DNA of 64,000 nt, from NCBI GenBank assembly GCA_014801585.1, contig JAAVDX010000010.1:135214-199213 (forward strand), written 5' to 3'. This DNA comes from Bacteroides sp. Lineage in GTDB: Bacteria; Bacteroidota; Bacteroidia; Bacteroidales; Muribaculaceae. Position numbers and translations under genes: made by a program. Shown piece after piece: positions 1 through 9,822 of the stretch. The notes below the pieces were generated by a model. The model ran no database searches. It had not been told where the DNA came from and saw only the letters and a list, made by a program, of their open reading frames with translations. Position 1 is the first letter of the stretch. Each line of letters begins with the position of its first letter.

Positions 1-2
1 TG

Positions 3-251
3 GCAATTTCATTCAACTCTAACTAAAAATTTCGGATCAAGTACATAACCCTGTTAAAATGTTAAAAAATTTAAGGTGTTAAGCCTGAGCGAGCCCTCTG
101 CACCTCTGCGTGAGATTAAGAGAGTGTTTGAATTTAAATCAAATATAATTTTGTATACATACTCCAAATGTGCCATCCACAATTGGATGGTGAAATCGAT
201 TTTAACAGGGTTTTGTGCTTGACTAAAAATTTCTAAGGATTCAGAAATTGC
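3..251. repeat. MITE-like element with ~55 bp imperfect terminal inverted repeats
   Basis: AACCCTGTTAAAAT (47-60) is an exact inverted match to ATTTTAACAGGGTT (199-212). The similarity extends outward (TCAAGyACAwAACCCTG and GCAATTTC/GAAATTGC). The interior carries a 29-bp sequence found again at 43535-43563. Confidence 0.6.
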
Positions 252-344
252 ATTCATCGGTAACTTCTTCAATATAAATAATGTTATTATCGCTACTGCC
301 TACAATGGTTGGTAATTAAAAAATTTAACAATTATCAATATTTA

Positions 345-376
345 TTTGGAATTGAGATTTATTTTACTTACCTTTG
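345..376 (+). promoter_or_regulatory. Bacteroidetes-type promoter TTTG-N20-TACCTTTG
   Basis: TTTG 345-348, 20-nt spacer, TACCTTTG 369-376 matching -33/-7 (TTTG, TAnnTTTG); upstream of the C25 peptidase gene. Confidence 0.6.
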
Positions 377-461
377 CCACTACAAAATTAGTGTGCTGAA
401 GGTCATTACAGTCTAACACTCATTTTCTTATCTTTGCTAACTCAAAACAAACGTAACAGAT

Positions 462-2921
462 ATGAAGGTAATTTCAATTTTAAAAAGGATAAAGGCCACG
501 TATAAGATCCTTCTCACTCTATCGATGTTGCTATTTACTATGTCATCAAAGGCAAGTGTAGTAATAAAGCACAACGCTCCTTCGGCCGAGCCTGCAAGAA
601 CAATAGAAGTCTCCAACAATGTTATCATCGTGACCTACGACTTCTCCGAAATATCAGAAATCTCTGAAGAAAACGGTTCTATCCATCACTCAATCCCGGG
701 ATTCGGGAGTTGCTACGAAGAAGGCTACCCGCAGGTGCCAATGAGAATTGATACATTCAAGATTCCAAAAGGTTACACTGTCTCTATCAGCACTTCGCGA
801 ACTAACTCATATCAGATTGAATGTAACTATACGTTAGCCTCCGGATTAGAAGACTATAATACTGCTGAAAATACAATATCAGAGCAGGAAGTACCAATAG
901 CCGTCAACGAACTTTTCCCGACCAGAATAGCAGAAATCAATAACTCTTACACTTTTCGAGGAGAGCAGTTGGTAGACGTTAAGGTTCACCCTATTCAATT
1001 TGATCCTATAAACCATATCGCCTCTTATAGCGACCAAATCAGTTACTCCCTCACTATTATGCCTGAAGACCTTCAAACATATGGTCTTATAAACGATGCA
1101 GAGAAAACCAATACAGTTTGTAATATTACACTTCAGCCTGAAGATTGTCTCGTCACTAATATCAATGAGGTCGGTAATGTGCTTACATCTGACACTTATG
1201 GATTTGAAGGTACAGTCGGCTACATAATCGTTACAACGGATGAATATCTGGACTATGCCGGAGAGTTTGCGAACTGGAAGAAATATCTGGGCTACTCTCC
1301 TTATATTATCAGTAAAGATAACTGGACAGATTGGGAAGAGGTCAGAAATGAGATTATAGCATGTGTCAATACCCATCAGAACATTCAGTATCTTCTGATT
1401 TTAGGAGATACTGATGATGTTCCGGCAAAAGAAAATGAGGGAGGCTCACACCCAACCGATTTATATTATGGTAACAGTCACGAGAATCAATATATACCGG
1501 ATTTATTGATGGGTAGAATTAGTATTGATAATGTAACTGAGGCACAAGCTGTGTTACACAAATTGATGAGACTTGAAATGTGTCCTGTAATGGATGAGGA
1601 TTATTATACGCATGCCGCACAGTGTGGTTATTTTCAAGCCAGACCCGGCACAATGGGTCAGGAAGAACTATATAGGTTCATCCTTACTTCCGAGGAAATC
1701 CGAGATTACGTAGCACAATATGGAATTCTTGCACAAAGACTATATAATGCAGATTGGGATGCAGATCCAATTTCCTATAGTTCCTCTTATGCTGCGTTGC
1801 AGAACCAACGTTTGCCTATAGATTTACGATTCCCTAATTACTTCTGGGATTGTCAGCCGGAAGATATCGTAAATGTAATTAATGATGGAGCATTATATAC
1901 CATGTACCGTGGACACGGAGAACCACACGGATGGTTTAATGCGGAATATGAATCTGATCCGCTTTTTGGAGACAAACTTCTTTTTGGAACATCTCATCTT
2001 AAATTCTTAAAGAATAATCCCACTACAGTATTCAGTATCACATGTTTATCAGGAAAATTTAACAATGAATCTGAACACAACATGCCTGACTGTTTTGCTG
2101 AGCAGTTTCTTAAAGTAACAACCGGAGGTGCTTCGGCGGTTATTGCAGCCAGTGATACTGCATCTACAGGAATAGATGATTCAATCGCAGAAGGTATAAT
2201 GGACGCTATATGGCCTACACCCGGGCTATACCCAAAATTCAAAGGTTTTGATACTCTTATACCCTCCCCACAACTCGTACCATCCTACAGATTAGGACAA
2301 ATTCTTTCGCAAGCCTTATTCAAGATGAAAGAACAATGGGGCGCGCAAGACAACAAGGTTAAGTATCATTATGAAATCTTTCACCTGTTTGGTGATCCCT
2401 CAATGTATTTCCACACTAAAAATCCAACTCAAATAAAAAATGTTCAAATCTCCCGATACTCAAATGCAGTAAGTGTCACAACAGATGAAGACCAAATTTC
2501 CATAGGTTTTTATGACAAAGTGGCTGATAAAATGTGTAAATTTGAGAATTCCTGCGCCACATTCTATTCAGAGAATCCACAAGATGTCATAGTTTGCCTC
2601 ACGGGTCATAATAAATTAACCTACCTTGATGGTACTGAAATTCCTGTGCCGGCTGTAGAGGATCTTGAAATTCCGGAAGTTTCCTGCCAATGGATTAATA
2701 ATTCTACTGTTGGAATAAAGATGCTTACCAAACAGCTCAAGTCAGATTATCTCGTAACCATTTCAGATCTAAATGGTAGAGTTGTATTTAGAGAGAGGTT
2801 GGATGATTCCATATTGAATAATACTGTTATGATTCCATTTTCGTATTCTAATGGAATATATATTGTCAAAATTGAAGAGAATGGCAGAACAATTTTGACT
2901 AATAAACTAATCAAAAAATAA
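462..2921 (+). CDS. Gingipain-like C25 family cysteine peptidase, putative T9SS cargo
   Basis: 819 aa with signal peptide; RGHGEPHGWF and SITCLSGKF motifs fit C25 catalytic His/Cys; C-terminal T9SS type A-like sorting domain (SDLNGRVV...NGIYIVKIEENGRTILTNKLIKK). Confidence 0.85.
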   Translation: MKVISILKRIKATYKILLTLSMLLFTMSSKASVVIKHNAPSAEPARTIEVSNNVIIVTYDFSEISEISEENGSIHHSIPGFGSCYEEGYPQVPMRIDTFKIPKGYTVSISTSRTNSYQIECNYTLASGLEDYNTAENTISEQEVPIAVNELFPTRIAEINNSYTFRGEQLVDVKVHPIQFDPINHIASYSDQISYSLTIMPEDLQTYGLINDAEKTNTVCNITLQPEDCLVTNINEVGNVLTSDTYGFEGTVGYIIVTTDEYLDYAGEFANWKKYLGYSPYIISKDNWTDWEEVRNEIIACVNTHQNIQYLLILGDTDDVPAKENEGGSHPTDLYYGNSHENQYIPDLLMGRISIDNVTEAQAVLHKLMRLEMCPVMDEDYYTHAAQCGYFQARPGTMGQEELYRFILTSEEIRDYVAQYGILAQRLYNADWDADPISYSSSYAALQNQRLPIDLRFPNYFWDCQPEDIVNVINDGALYTMYRGHGEPHGWFNAEYESDPLFGDKLLFGTSHLKFLKNNPTTVFSITCLSGKFNNESEHNMPDCFAEQFLKVTTGGASAVIAASDTASTGIDDSIAEGIMDAIWPTPGLYPKFKGFDTLIPSPQLVPSYRLGQILSQALFKMKEQWGAQDNKVKYHYEIFHLFGDPSMYFHTKNPTQIKNVQISRYSNAVSVTTDEDQISIGFYDKVADKMCKFENSCATFYSENPQDVIVCLTGHNKLTYLDGTEIPVPAVEDLEIPEVSCQWINNSTVGIKMLTKQLKSDYLVTISDLNGRVVFRERLDDSILNNTVMIPFSYSNGIYIVKIEENGRTILTNKLIKK

Positions 2922-2938
2922 CCAAATACTCAAATAAT

Positions 2939-3997
2939 ATGAAAATATCCGAATGTCACAAGTGGATATTCCGAGCAGTTGCTCTTATGATCGGAATTAT
3001 CTACGAAGTTGCCGCTTTTGCGACAACGGTGGACGTATGTTGTCCTTACTATAAGAATGAATTCGAATATGAAGGCATGACATTTAAATTCATGTGCACG
3101 TATACAGAACCTCTGACTCTGTCGCTAATTGATGCATCTGAAGAAACTAAAGGTGAGATAATTCTACCTGAAGAATTCCTGATTCACTGGGAGGCGGCAA
3201 GTTTTCCTCCTACGAAGGCGGTGATAAAACGAATAGAATCAAATGCATTTATAAACTCAAATGCAGACTCTGTTACACTTCCGTCCTCAGTAACAGAAAT
3301 TGGAGACTATGCATTTTATACTAGTCCCGTAGATAAAGTATATTTGAATGAAGGGCTACGCACAATAGGTTCATATGTATTTTCCAATACCGGTCCCCAA
3401 TGGACAATCTATATTCCGGAATCTGTGATATCTATAGGTTATGGATGCTTTGAGAATTGCGGTGCACTTGAACACATCTATCTTCCGTCTACACTTAAAG
3501 CATTGGGGGGTGGAGTATTCAGGAAGTGCCGGATGTTAGAGGATATTTATTGCAGTGCTAAAATTCCACCTATTGCAGATCCTTCGGATTTCGGTCGGGA
3601 AGAAGATGTCGTTACACCCATATTAGATATGTACCCGCAACATAATAGAGTTCCATATAATTGCTTAATACACGTACCTGAAGAATCAATAGAACTTTAC
3701 AAAAACGCTCCGGGTTGGAACACATGCGCTTTCTTTGTTCCTCTTACGGAAGAGGACATCATCGCTTCCACGCAGAAGCCGGAAAATTCTGATCCTTCCT
3801 CTTCTGAAATCAAGTATACCGTCATAGACGGCGAACTGCTGGTACCCGTCAGACCCGGCGATACTGTAGTACTCTACGATACCAATGGGATTCGCCTTAA
3901 GATGGCTTCATACACTACTTACGATACATTCTCGTACAAAGGCTCAGGAATCGTAATTCTTTACCTGAACTATAGAAGCGTTACAATCTCTCTATAA
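2939..3997 (+). CDS. BspA-like leucine-rich repeat surface protein
   Basis: Signal peptide; repeats of the IESNAF..CGALEHIYLPSTLKALGGGVFRKCRMLEDIYC type. Confidence 0.8.
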   Translation: MKISECHKWIFRAVALMIGIIYEVAAFATTVDVCCPYYKNEFEYEGMTFKFMCTYTEPLTLSLIDASEETKGEIILPEEFLIHWEAASFPPTKAVIKRIESNAFINSNADSVTLPSSVTEIGDYAFYTSPVDKVYLNEGLRTIGSYVFSNTGPQWTIYIPESVISIGYGCFENCGALEHIYLPSTLKALGGGVFRKCRMLEDIYCSAKIPPIADPSDFGREEDVVTPILDMYPQHNRVPYNCLIHVPEESIELYKNAPGWNTCAFFVPLTEEDIIASTQKPENSDPSSSEIKYTVIDGELLVPVRPGDTVVLYDTNGIRLKMASYTTYDTFSYKGSGIVILYLNYRSVTISL

Positions 3998-4114
3998 TTT
4001 AGAAAATATATAACAAAGGCAGTACTATAACCCATCTAAGACTCCGTTTGCTCTGACATTTGAATAAGTCGTAAAATTTCATTAAATTTGTACCTTCTTC
4101 TAACGTAATGTAAT

Positions 4115-4312
4115 ATGAGCAAGATTATTCGCCATAACCAAACGACTCTTTCACCTGAAATTATAGAGCCATTATATAAACGTGTATCTTCTATTATTGA
4201 AGATGCGCGAGTCAGTGCGTATCGTTTGGTCAACGAAAGCCTTGTTCGCAGAAACCTGGATTTAGGAAAGATTATAGAAGAAGAAGAATTCCTACAATTT
4301 TCCAATCTATGA
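4115..4312 (+). pseudogene. Truncated DUF1016 (YhcG-like) N-terminal fragment
   Basis: 65 aa IIEPLYKRVSSIIEDARVSAYRLVNESLVRRNLDLGKIIEEEE resembles the start of DUF1016 proteins, then ends. Confidence 0.5.
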
Positions 4313-4332
4313 TTGGAAAATCTGCCAACCTA

Positions 4333-4369
4333 TTATCATGGACTCATCGATTTATCATGGACTCATCGA
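4333..4369 (+). repeat. Tandem direct repeat TTATCATGGACTCATCGA x2
   Basis: Units 4333-4350 and 4351-4369; related TTTATCGTGGACTCATT at 7456-7472. Confidence 0.85.
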
Positions 4370-4436
4370 TAAAAAATAACATGGCACGGCGAGGTAGTCG
4401 GCGTTATTTGTTATAGATGCATTGTAAACGCAGATT

Positions 4437-5204
4437 ATGGATATGAACGATAATGAGATTAAGGAACTTCTCGACGCGGAGGCGGAGAGAATCAATACGC
4501 CGGCTTTCATTGCCGATGATCCGGTGCAGTTTCCCCGACGGTTTGAACGTCAGGAGGATGTGGAGATTGTGGCTCTGCTTTCGGCGATTATCGCTTGGGG
4601 CAACCGGAAGATGATATGTCGCGATGCGGAAAAAATCCTTGATATCATGGGGGATCATCCGGCTGATTTCGTACGCGACGGGGCTTATGAGGATCTGGAT
4701 CCGAAGATGAACCTCCATCGCACGTTCTTCGTAAGCAATTTCCAGCATCTGCTCAGGGGATTGCGCGAGATATATCGTAAATATCCTAATCTTGACGCTT
4801 TTTCGGAATCGATCCACGCGGGCGAAACCGAGGCTCCGGCCTGGCATCTCGTCGGAGCGATGAATGAAATTATCGCGGATGCCAACGGAGGACTACGCGA
4901 TCCGCGTTCGCTTCCTCAGAATCTGAAGACTACTGCCCTGAAACGTATCAATATGATGTTGCGCTGGCTGGTGCGCGACGATGGTATCGTCGATATGGGG
5001 CTCTGGAAAAGTATTCCCAAAAGTAAACTGTTTATTCCGCTCGACGTGCATGTGGGCAATACGGCCCGCGAACTTGGTCTGATCAGCCGTAAAGCCAATG
5101 ACCGCACTACCGTTGATCTCCTCACAAATCGCTTGCGTGAATGGCGACCGGATGATCCCTGCATCTACGATTACGCCCTTTTCGGCATCGGCATGAAACT
5201 ATAA
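4437..5204 (+). CDS. TIGR02757 family protein
   Basis: 255 aa; DDPVQFPRRFERQEDVEIVALLSAIIAWGNRKMI and LFIPLDVHVGNTARELGL are typical of the family. Confidence 0.85.
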   Translation: MDMNDNEIKELLDAEAERINTPAFIADDPVQFPRRFERQEDVEIVALLSAIIAWGNRKMICRDAEKILDIMGDHPADFVRDGAYEDLDPKMNLHRTFFVSNFQHLLRGLREIYRKYPNLDAFSESIHAGETEAPAWHLVGAMNEIIADANGGLRDPRSLPQNLKTTALKRINMMLRWLVRDDGIVDMGLWKSIPKSKLFIPLDVHVGNTARELGLISRKANDRTTVDLLTNRLREWRPDDPCIYDYALFGIGMKL

Positions 5205-5205
5205 A

Positions 5206-5237
5206 TTTGCTTATTAGAGCTTTTTTGATTAACTTTG
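5206..5237 (+). promoter_or_regulatory. Bacteroidetes-type promoter TTTG-N20-TAACTTTG
   Basis: TTTG 5206-5209, TAACTTTG 5230-5237, upstream of the gldE-like gene. Confidence 0.65.
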
Positions 5238-5266
5238 CGGTCAGATAAACCAACTTTAAATAAATT

Positions 5267-6610
5267 TTGGACGCAGACCCTTTACCGACCTCTTCTCCCC
5301 TATTGACGATGATTCTTGCAGCGACATCGGCAATGGAATTTCACGCCCCTGAAAACTGGGCGTCATGGATCGTATTAATCATATTGGCCGTATGCTGTCT
5401 TGGAGTTTCAGCTTTTGTATCGGGCAGCGAGATCGCTTTCTTCGGCCTTTCACATTCCCAGATTGATGAACTTAAGGATGAGGACTCTCCGGAATCACGG
5501 AGGGTGCTTGATCTATTGCGCAATTCCGAGCGCCTATTGGCTACGGTTCTGATTGCCAATAATCTGGTGAATATCACGATGGTGGTGCTTCTTACTTTCG
5601 CCATCTCTCAGACGGTAAAATTCAATTCGGAACTGCTGAATTTTCTTCTGCAGACCGTATTCCTCACTTTCCTGCTCCTGCTATGCGGGGAGATCTTTCC
5701 GAAACTCGTGGCCAGGGGCAACACGATGAAGTGGGTGCGTATGGCTACGGGAGGTATGCGTTTTCTGGAGCGACTTTTCCATTATCCGGCGGGACTGATG
5801 GTGAAATCCACTATCCTCATCAATCGGATCGTCACCAAGAAGCAGGAGCAATTGTCGACCGACGTGCTTGAGCGCGCTCTTTCCATCTCCGATATTAAGG
5901 AGGGGAAGGAGAAGGAGATGCTGGAGGGTATCTTGAGTTTCGGCGAGAAGGAGGTTGGCGATATCATGATCTCGCGTGTAGACGTGACCGACGTGGAGTA
6001 TCATGCCACATGGAACGATATTATCCGCGTGATTCTCGACTCGGGTTATTCCCGAATACCTGTCTATGATACTTCGCAAGACACGATACGCGGCATACTT
6101 TATTCGAAGGATCTTCTCCCCTATATCGGGCGGAGCGATGACTCTTTCCGCTGGCAGACGCTTATCCGCGAAGCCTTCTTCGTGCCGGAATCCAGAATGA
6201 TCGATGATCTGCTTGAGGATTTCCGTAAACGTCGCATCCACATAGCCATAGTAATCGATGAATACGGCGGCACTAAAGGCATTGTCACACTCGAAGATAT
6301 CATAGAAGAGATCGTAGGCGAGATCGATGATGAATATGACGAGACGGCCTCGATGTATCGTAAGGTGGCTCCCAACACGTGGATTATGGATGCAAAGATC
6401 TCTTTGGGCGACCTCTGCAGGGTGTTGGATATTGATGAGGAAACGCTCGGAGATACCGGGGAGGCGGAAACTCTTGCCGGGCTCTTGCTTGAGATCAAGG
6501 GGGATTTTCCCGTAGCGAAAGAGGTGCTCAACCGCAATGATATTAAATTTCAGGTGCTGAAAATGGAGAAGCACCGTATCACAAAAGTAAAAGTTCTCTA
6601 TGGAAACTGA
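5267..6610 (+). CDS. gldE: Gliding motility-associated protein GldE / CNNM-CBS hemolysin-like membrane protein
   Basis: DUF21 transmembrane domain, CBS pair, CorC_HlyC C-terminus (IDEYGGTKGIVTLEDIIEEIVGEIDDEYD). TTG start in the track; ATG at 5309 is an alternative. Confidence 0.85.
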   Translation: MDADPLPTSSPLLTMILAATSAMEFHAPENWASWIVLIILAVCCLGVSAFVSGSEIAFFGLSHSQIDELKDEDSPESRRVLDLLRNSERLLATVLIANNLVNITMVVLLTFAISQTVKFNSELLNFLLQTVFLTFLLLLCGEIFPKLVARGNTMKWVRMATGGMRFLERLFHYPAGLMVKSTILINRIVTKKQEQLSTDVLERALSISDIKEGKEKEMLEGILSFGEKEVGDIMISRVDVTDVEYHATWNDIIRVILDSGYSRIPVYDTSQDTIRGILYSKDLLPYIGRSDDSFRWQTLIREAFFVPESRMIDDLLEDFRKRRIHIAIVIDEYGGTKGIVTLEDIIEEIVGEIDDEYDETASMYRKVAPNTWIMDAKISLGDLCRVLDIDEETLGDTGEAETLAGLLLEIKGDFPVAKEVLNRNDIKFQVLKMEKHRITKVKVLYGN

Positions 6611-7322
6611 ATTCGTATATTGGCGCCACGACACGAGCATCGGTGTGCGCGTGGAAGAACTCTCCGGCGGAGAGGATAAGTCACCTCGATTGTGGAAAAT
6701 TCTGGCTCTTCAGGTGTTTGGCGAGAATGGTTCTGACCGCTATCGGGAAGTGGAGCATTTCCCTTCGGGGGCGCCTTTCATTGCTGAATCAGCACAGAGA
6801 ATTTCTATCTCTCACACTCCGCATTTTATGGTGGTGGCCTCTCTGCCACGTACTCCGGAAGCGCATCTCGATGAATTCAGCCTGCGCACAGCAATGGGAG
6901 TCGATGCCGAGAAGGCCGACCGCGAACAGGCTCTGCGCGTGGCAGAGCGCGTGATGACCGACGAGGAGATCGCTCTGATGGAGGAATATGCGTTTCATTT
7001 GGCTGAGGGCGACACTCTTCGTTCCCCTATTCAGCCCGACAAGGCAAAGACAATGGCAGCCGTACTTGCATGGACCATCAAGGAAGCACTCTACAAAGCA
7101 GCGTTGGAGGAGGGTGTAGACTTTCAGCATAATCTGCGCATTAAGCGCTTCCCGGAAATATGTAAGTCTCCTCTTGCCAAGTCCCCTCAGTTGGGGGAGG
7201 CAGAGATAATCCTCACCGACCATCCGACCCCGATAGAGATGCGACTCTTCTCTTATTTTTCCGAGGGACATATCGTAACGATAGCTCTCTCTCTGAAATG
7301 CGCCACTTTCAAGAAGAACTGA
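6600..7322 (+). CDS. 4'-phosphopantetheinyl transferase superfamily protein
   Basis: MGVDAEKADREQALRVAERVMTDEE... WTIKEALYKA motifs. Confidence 0.85.
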   Translation: METEFVYWRHDTSIGVRVEELSGGEDKSPRLWKILALQVFGENGSDRYREVEHFPSGAPFIAESAQRISISHTPHFMVVASLPRTPEAHLDEFSLRTAMGVDAEKADREQALRVAERVMTDEEIALMEEYAFHLAEGDTLRSPIQPDKAKTMAAVLAWTIKEALYKAALEEGVDFQHNLRIKRFPEICKSPLAKSPQLGEAEIILTDHPTPIEMRLFSYFSEGHIVTIALSLKCATFKKN

Positions 7323-7420
7323 TAAGAATCACATACTGCAAAGGCTCTACGAAGCGTAATCTTTACAACTTCTTGTCTTTTTATAAGATGTACAGTTCGC
7401 TATATTCATACGATAATGGA

Positions 7421-7445
7421 ATTGTGCAATCAGTGATTGCACAAT
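7421..7445. repeat. Perfect palindrome ATTGTGCAATCA-G-TGATTGCACAAT
   Basis: 12-bp arms around one central base. Confidence 0.8.
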
Positions 7446-7489
7446 CTTCACCAAGTTTATCGTGGACTCATTAATTTGCGAAGACATAA

Positions 7490-7525
7490 AATCCCCCTGC
7501 AAAGGCTCGCCTTTGCAGGGGGATT
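7490..7525. terminator. Bidirectional intrinsic terminator between convergent genes
   Basis: AATCCCCCTGCAAAGG-CTCG-CCTTTGCAGGGGGATT, perfect 16-bp stem. Confidence 0.8.
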
Positions 7526-7548
7526 GCTTTTTAGGACATCCCTATGTA

Positions 7549-8664
7549 TCAGAGATGGATTCGTCGGGATGTGGAATGACCGTCAGTAGTAAGTCGGACT
7601 ACATAGACATCTTTCGGGAGGGCATTGAGATCGAGTTCCTCTTCTCCACTACCGGAGAAAGAGGTAATCATAATGCCGTCGAGAGTTACGACCTCAAGTG
7701 TGTAGTCACCCTCAACATTAACTCTTACCACACCATTAGATACGCTGAATCCGTCGCCGACTACCGGCACTGAACGGACCTCTGTCAAAGGATTTTTCGG
7801 ATCAAGAAGCTTGTCAGTACCTTCCGCAAGATCCAATTCAAACTCATTGTTGCCCAGTACGAGAGTATAATGTCCCGGCTCGATTCCCTCGAATGATGCC
7901 GCCACATCAAAACTACAGATACATGTTGTGATCTCATACCCTAATACCGGCTGAATCGAGAACGTAAGTTTGTTATCCTCACGCGTGTAAGAGCCCCACT
8001 TAAACCACACCGAACAGTTGTCAATGACGTTATACCATGTAATGTCAACAACTCCGTCATGATACTTTACGCCATACGTAGTATCAGCTGAAGCCGCTCT
8101 TTTAGCGGCGGATGCTTCGTTTTCGGAATCCGCAGAGAACGGGAATCCTTTGCATTTCGAAGAATTGGCGCCATCGGAATATTTCCATTTAGCAGAAGCG
8201 TCTTCAGGAGTAAGGATGACTGACATTCCCTCTTTTAGGGTCACATCATAGTTTACGTAGTCGAGCATAAACACATACTCTCCCGGCTCTACATTTTCAT
8301 ACTTTGCTGTCACATCGAAGAGACATATGCAATCAGTTATACACCACTGAGTGTTATAGGGTTGGAAGAATATATGATTACCTCCCGTTGAACGTGACTC
8401 CACGTAGGAATAATTCGCATCGCAATAGTCGGAGATATTATACCATGTCAGAGTCAGATTCCCCTCGGAATATTCTATACCATAAGCTATCTGTCCGTTT
8501 GCGACCGGATCCTCGGAGGATGCAGGATTCATTTCGACTGTGGGCGCATACCGACGATTGTTGTTGCAGGCGGACATCTCCACACCTACTTCCGTAAAGT
8601 AAGCCTGAGCCGTAATCCCCAGCGATGCTCCAACAAGAGAAAGCAGAGTAAAAATTCGTTTCAT
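7549..8664 (-). CDS. Secreted protein with internal domain duplication and C-terminal sorting-like domain
   Basis: Signal peptide; two copies of a TWYNxxDxC...ITxCICxFDVxAxxExxEPGxY module; T9SS-like C-terminus. Confidence 0.65.
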   Translation of the reverse strand: MKRIFTLLSLVGASLGITAQAYFTEVGVEMSACNNNRRYAPTVEMNPASSEDPVANGQIAYGIEYSEGNLTLTWYNISDYCDANYSYVESRSTGGNHIFFQPYNTQWCITDCICLFDVTAKYENVEPGEYVFMLDYVNYDVTLKEGMSVILTPEDASAKWKYSDGANSSKCKGFPFSADSENEASAAKRAASADTTYGVKYHDGVVDITWYNVIDNCSVWFKWGSYTREDNKLTFSIQPVLGYEITTCICSFDVAASFEGIEPGHYTLVLGNNEFELDLAEGTDKLLDPKNPLTEVRSVPVVGDGFSVSNGVVRVNVEGDYTLEVVTLDGIMITSFSGSGEEELDLNALPKDVYVVRLTTDGHSTSRRIHL

Positions 8665-8891
8665 ATAACTTGTTTTTATAGTGGTTGTGCTTCTGATAGT
8701 TAGATAGTTTTATCACACTTAGATAGATTTACCATTCTCTAATTATCAGTTCAGGACTGAAAGAATCGCAAACTATTGTATCTTAAGAGTTTATTCTATT
8801 ATGCGGCACAAATATAGTCAAAAAAAAAAAAAATACACAAATAAATTTTCAAGAATTAACAGTTATTAACTTTTATAAGTGTATTCTCATA

Positions 8892-8932
8892 AAAAAACCG
8901 AATCGGTCAGGAAAAGGCCGATTCGGTTTTTT
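8892..8932 (-). terminator. Intrinsic terminator downstream of the BI-1 gene
   Basis: AAAAAACCGAATCGG...CCGATTCGGTTTTTT, 15-bp stem. Confidence 0.85.
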
Positions 8933-8951
8933 ATGGTTGTTGGGGGTGGGC

Positions 8952-9674
8952 TTAGTCGCGGCTGCCGCCGAAGATGCGGAGGAGGAAGAGGAAGAGGTTG
9001 ATGAAATCGAGGTAGAGATTCATCGCGCCCATCGTAGCGAGACGGTCAGTCACTCCGGGATCGAGATTTGACTGAGCGAGTCGACGCACCGTCTGGGTGT
9101 CCCATGCGGTGAGACCGACGAAGAGAAGCACTCCGACAATCGATACCACCCATTCCAGCGTGTTGCTGTGAAGGAAGATGTTGACCAGCGAGAGAATAAT
9201 CAGTCCGAAGAGAGCCATTATCAGATAAGAGCCGAATTTGGAAAGATCCGTCTTGGTGAAATAGCCGTAGACTGACATTGCTCCGAATGTGCCCGCGGTA
9301 ATAAAGAAAGTGTATACGATAGTTCCGAGCTTGTAGACTACGAAGATCGGAGCAATCCATGCTCCCATCAAAGCCGAGAAGAGGCAGAAGCATCCCAGAA
9401 GGGCACCCTGGCTCATCTTCATCATACGGGCCGGAATAATCCACGCCATAGCGAACATGGCTATCAGCATTACCCAGTATACTACCTTATTGGCGAAGAA
9501 GAACATCATAGCCGCCGGAGAAGAGGCTACACCGAGTGCGCAGAATGCTGAAATCAGCAGACCGATAAACATGCGCACGTATACCTTACGCATTACAGCA
9601 TTAGTCTGCGAGGTGACCGAAGTCTGACTGCCACCGTAGTAAGGGGGCGGAGTCTGAGGGGTCTTGTAATCCAT
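8952..9674 (-). CDS. Bax inhibitor-1/YccA family membrane protein
   Basis: 7-TM protein; LTAWDTQTVRRLAQ and LYLDFINLFLFLLRIFG motifs. Confidence 0.9.
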   Translation of the reverse strand: MDYKTPQTPPPYYGGSQTSVTSQTNAVMRKVYVRMFIGLLISAFCALGVASSPAAMMFFFANKVVYWVMLIAMFAMAWIIPARMMKMSQGALLGCFCLFSALMGAWIAPIFVVYKLGTIVYTFFITAGTFGAMSVYGYFTKTDLSKFGSYLIMALFGLIILSLVNIFLHSNTLEWVVSIVGVLLFVGLTAWDTQTVRRLAQSNLDPGVTDRLATMGAMNLYLDFINLFLFLLRIFGGSRD

Positions 9675-9738
9675 AATTTAAGAGTTTTGGTTTTAGAGTT
9701 AGTTATTTTTATTTGACAAATTAAGACGCGATAAGTTT

Positions 9739-9810
9739 AAGTATCTCTTTAAAATAAGTTGATATTATCCGGTACTCCGAGAAATACTTTCTTATTTTAA
9801 ATAGTTACTT
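9739..9810. repeat. Short TIR element, copy 1
   Basis: AAGTATCTCTTTAAAATAAG (9739-9758) inverted to CTTATTTTAAATAGTTACTT (9791-9810), 18/20 pairing; left arm identical to 51667-51686. Confidence 0.75.
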
Positions 9811-9822
9811 CTTACATGCGTT

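Noticed and set aside
5681-6640. 319-aa minus-strand ORF antisense to gldE
   Set aside because: No recognisable domain and overlaps the conserved CBS/CorC coding sequence.
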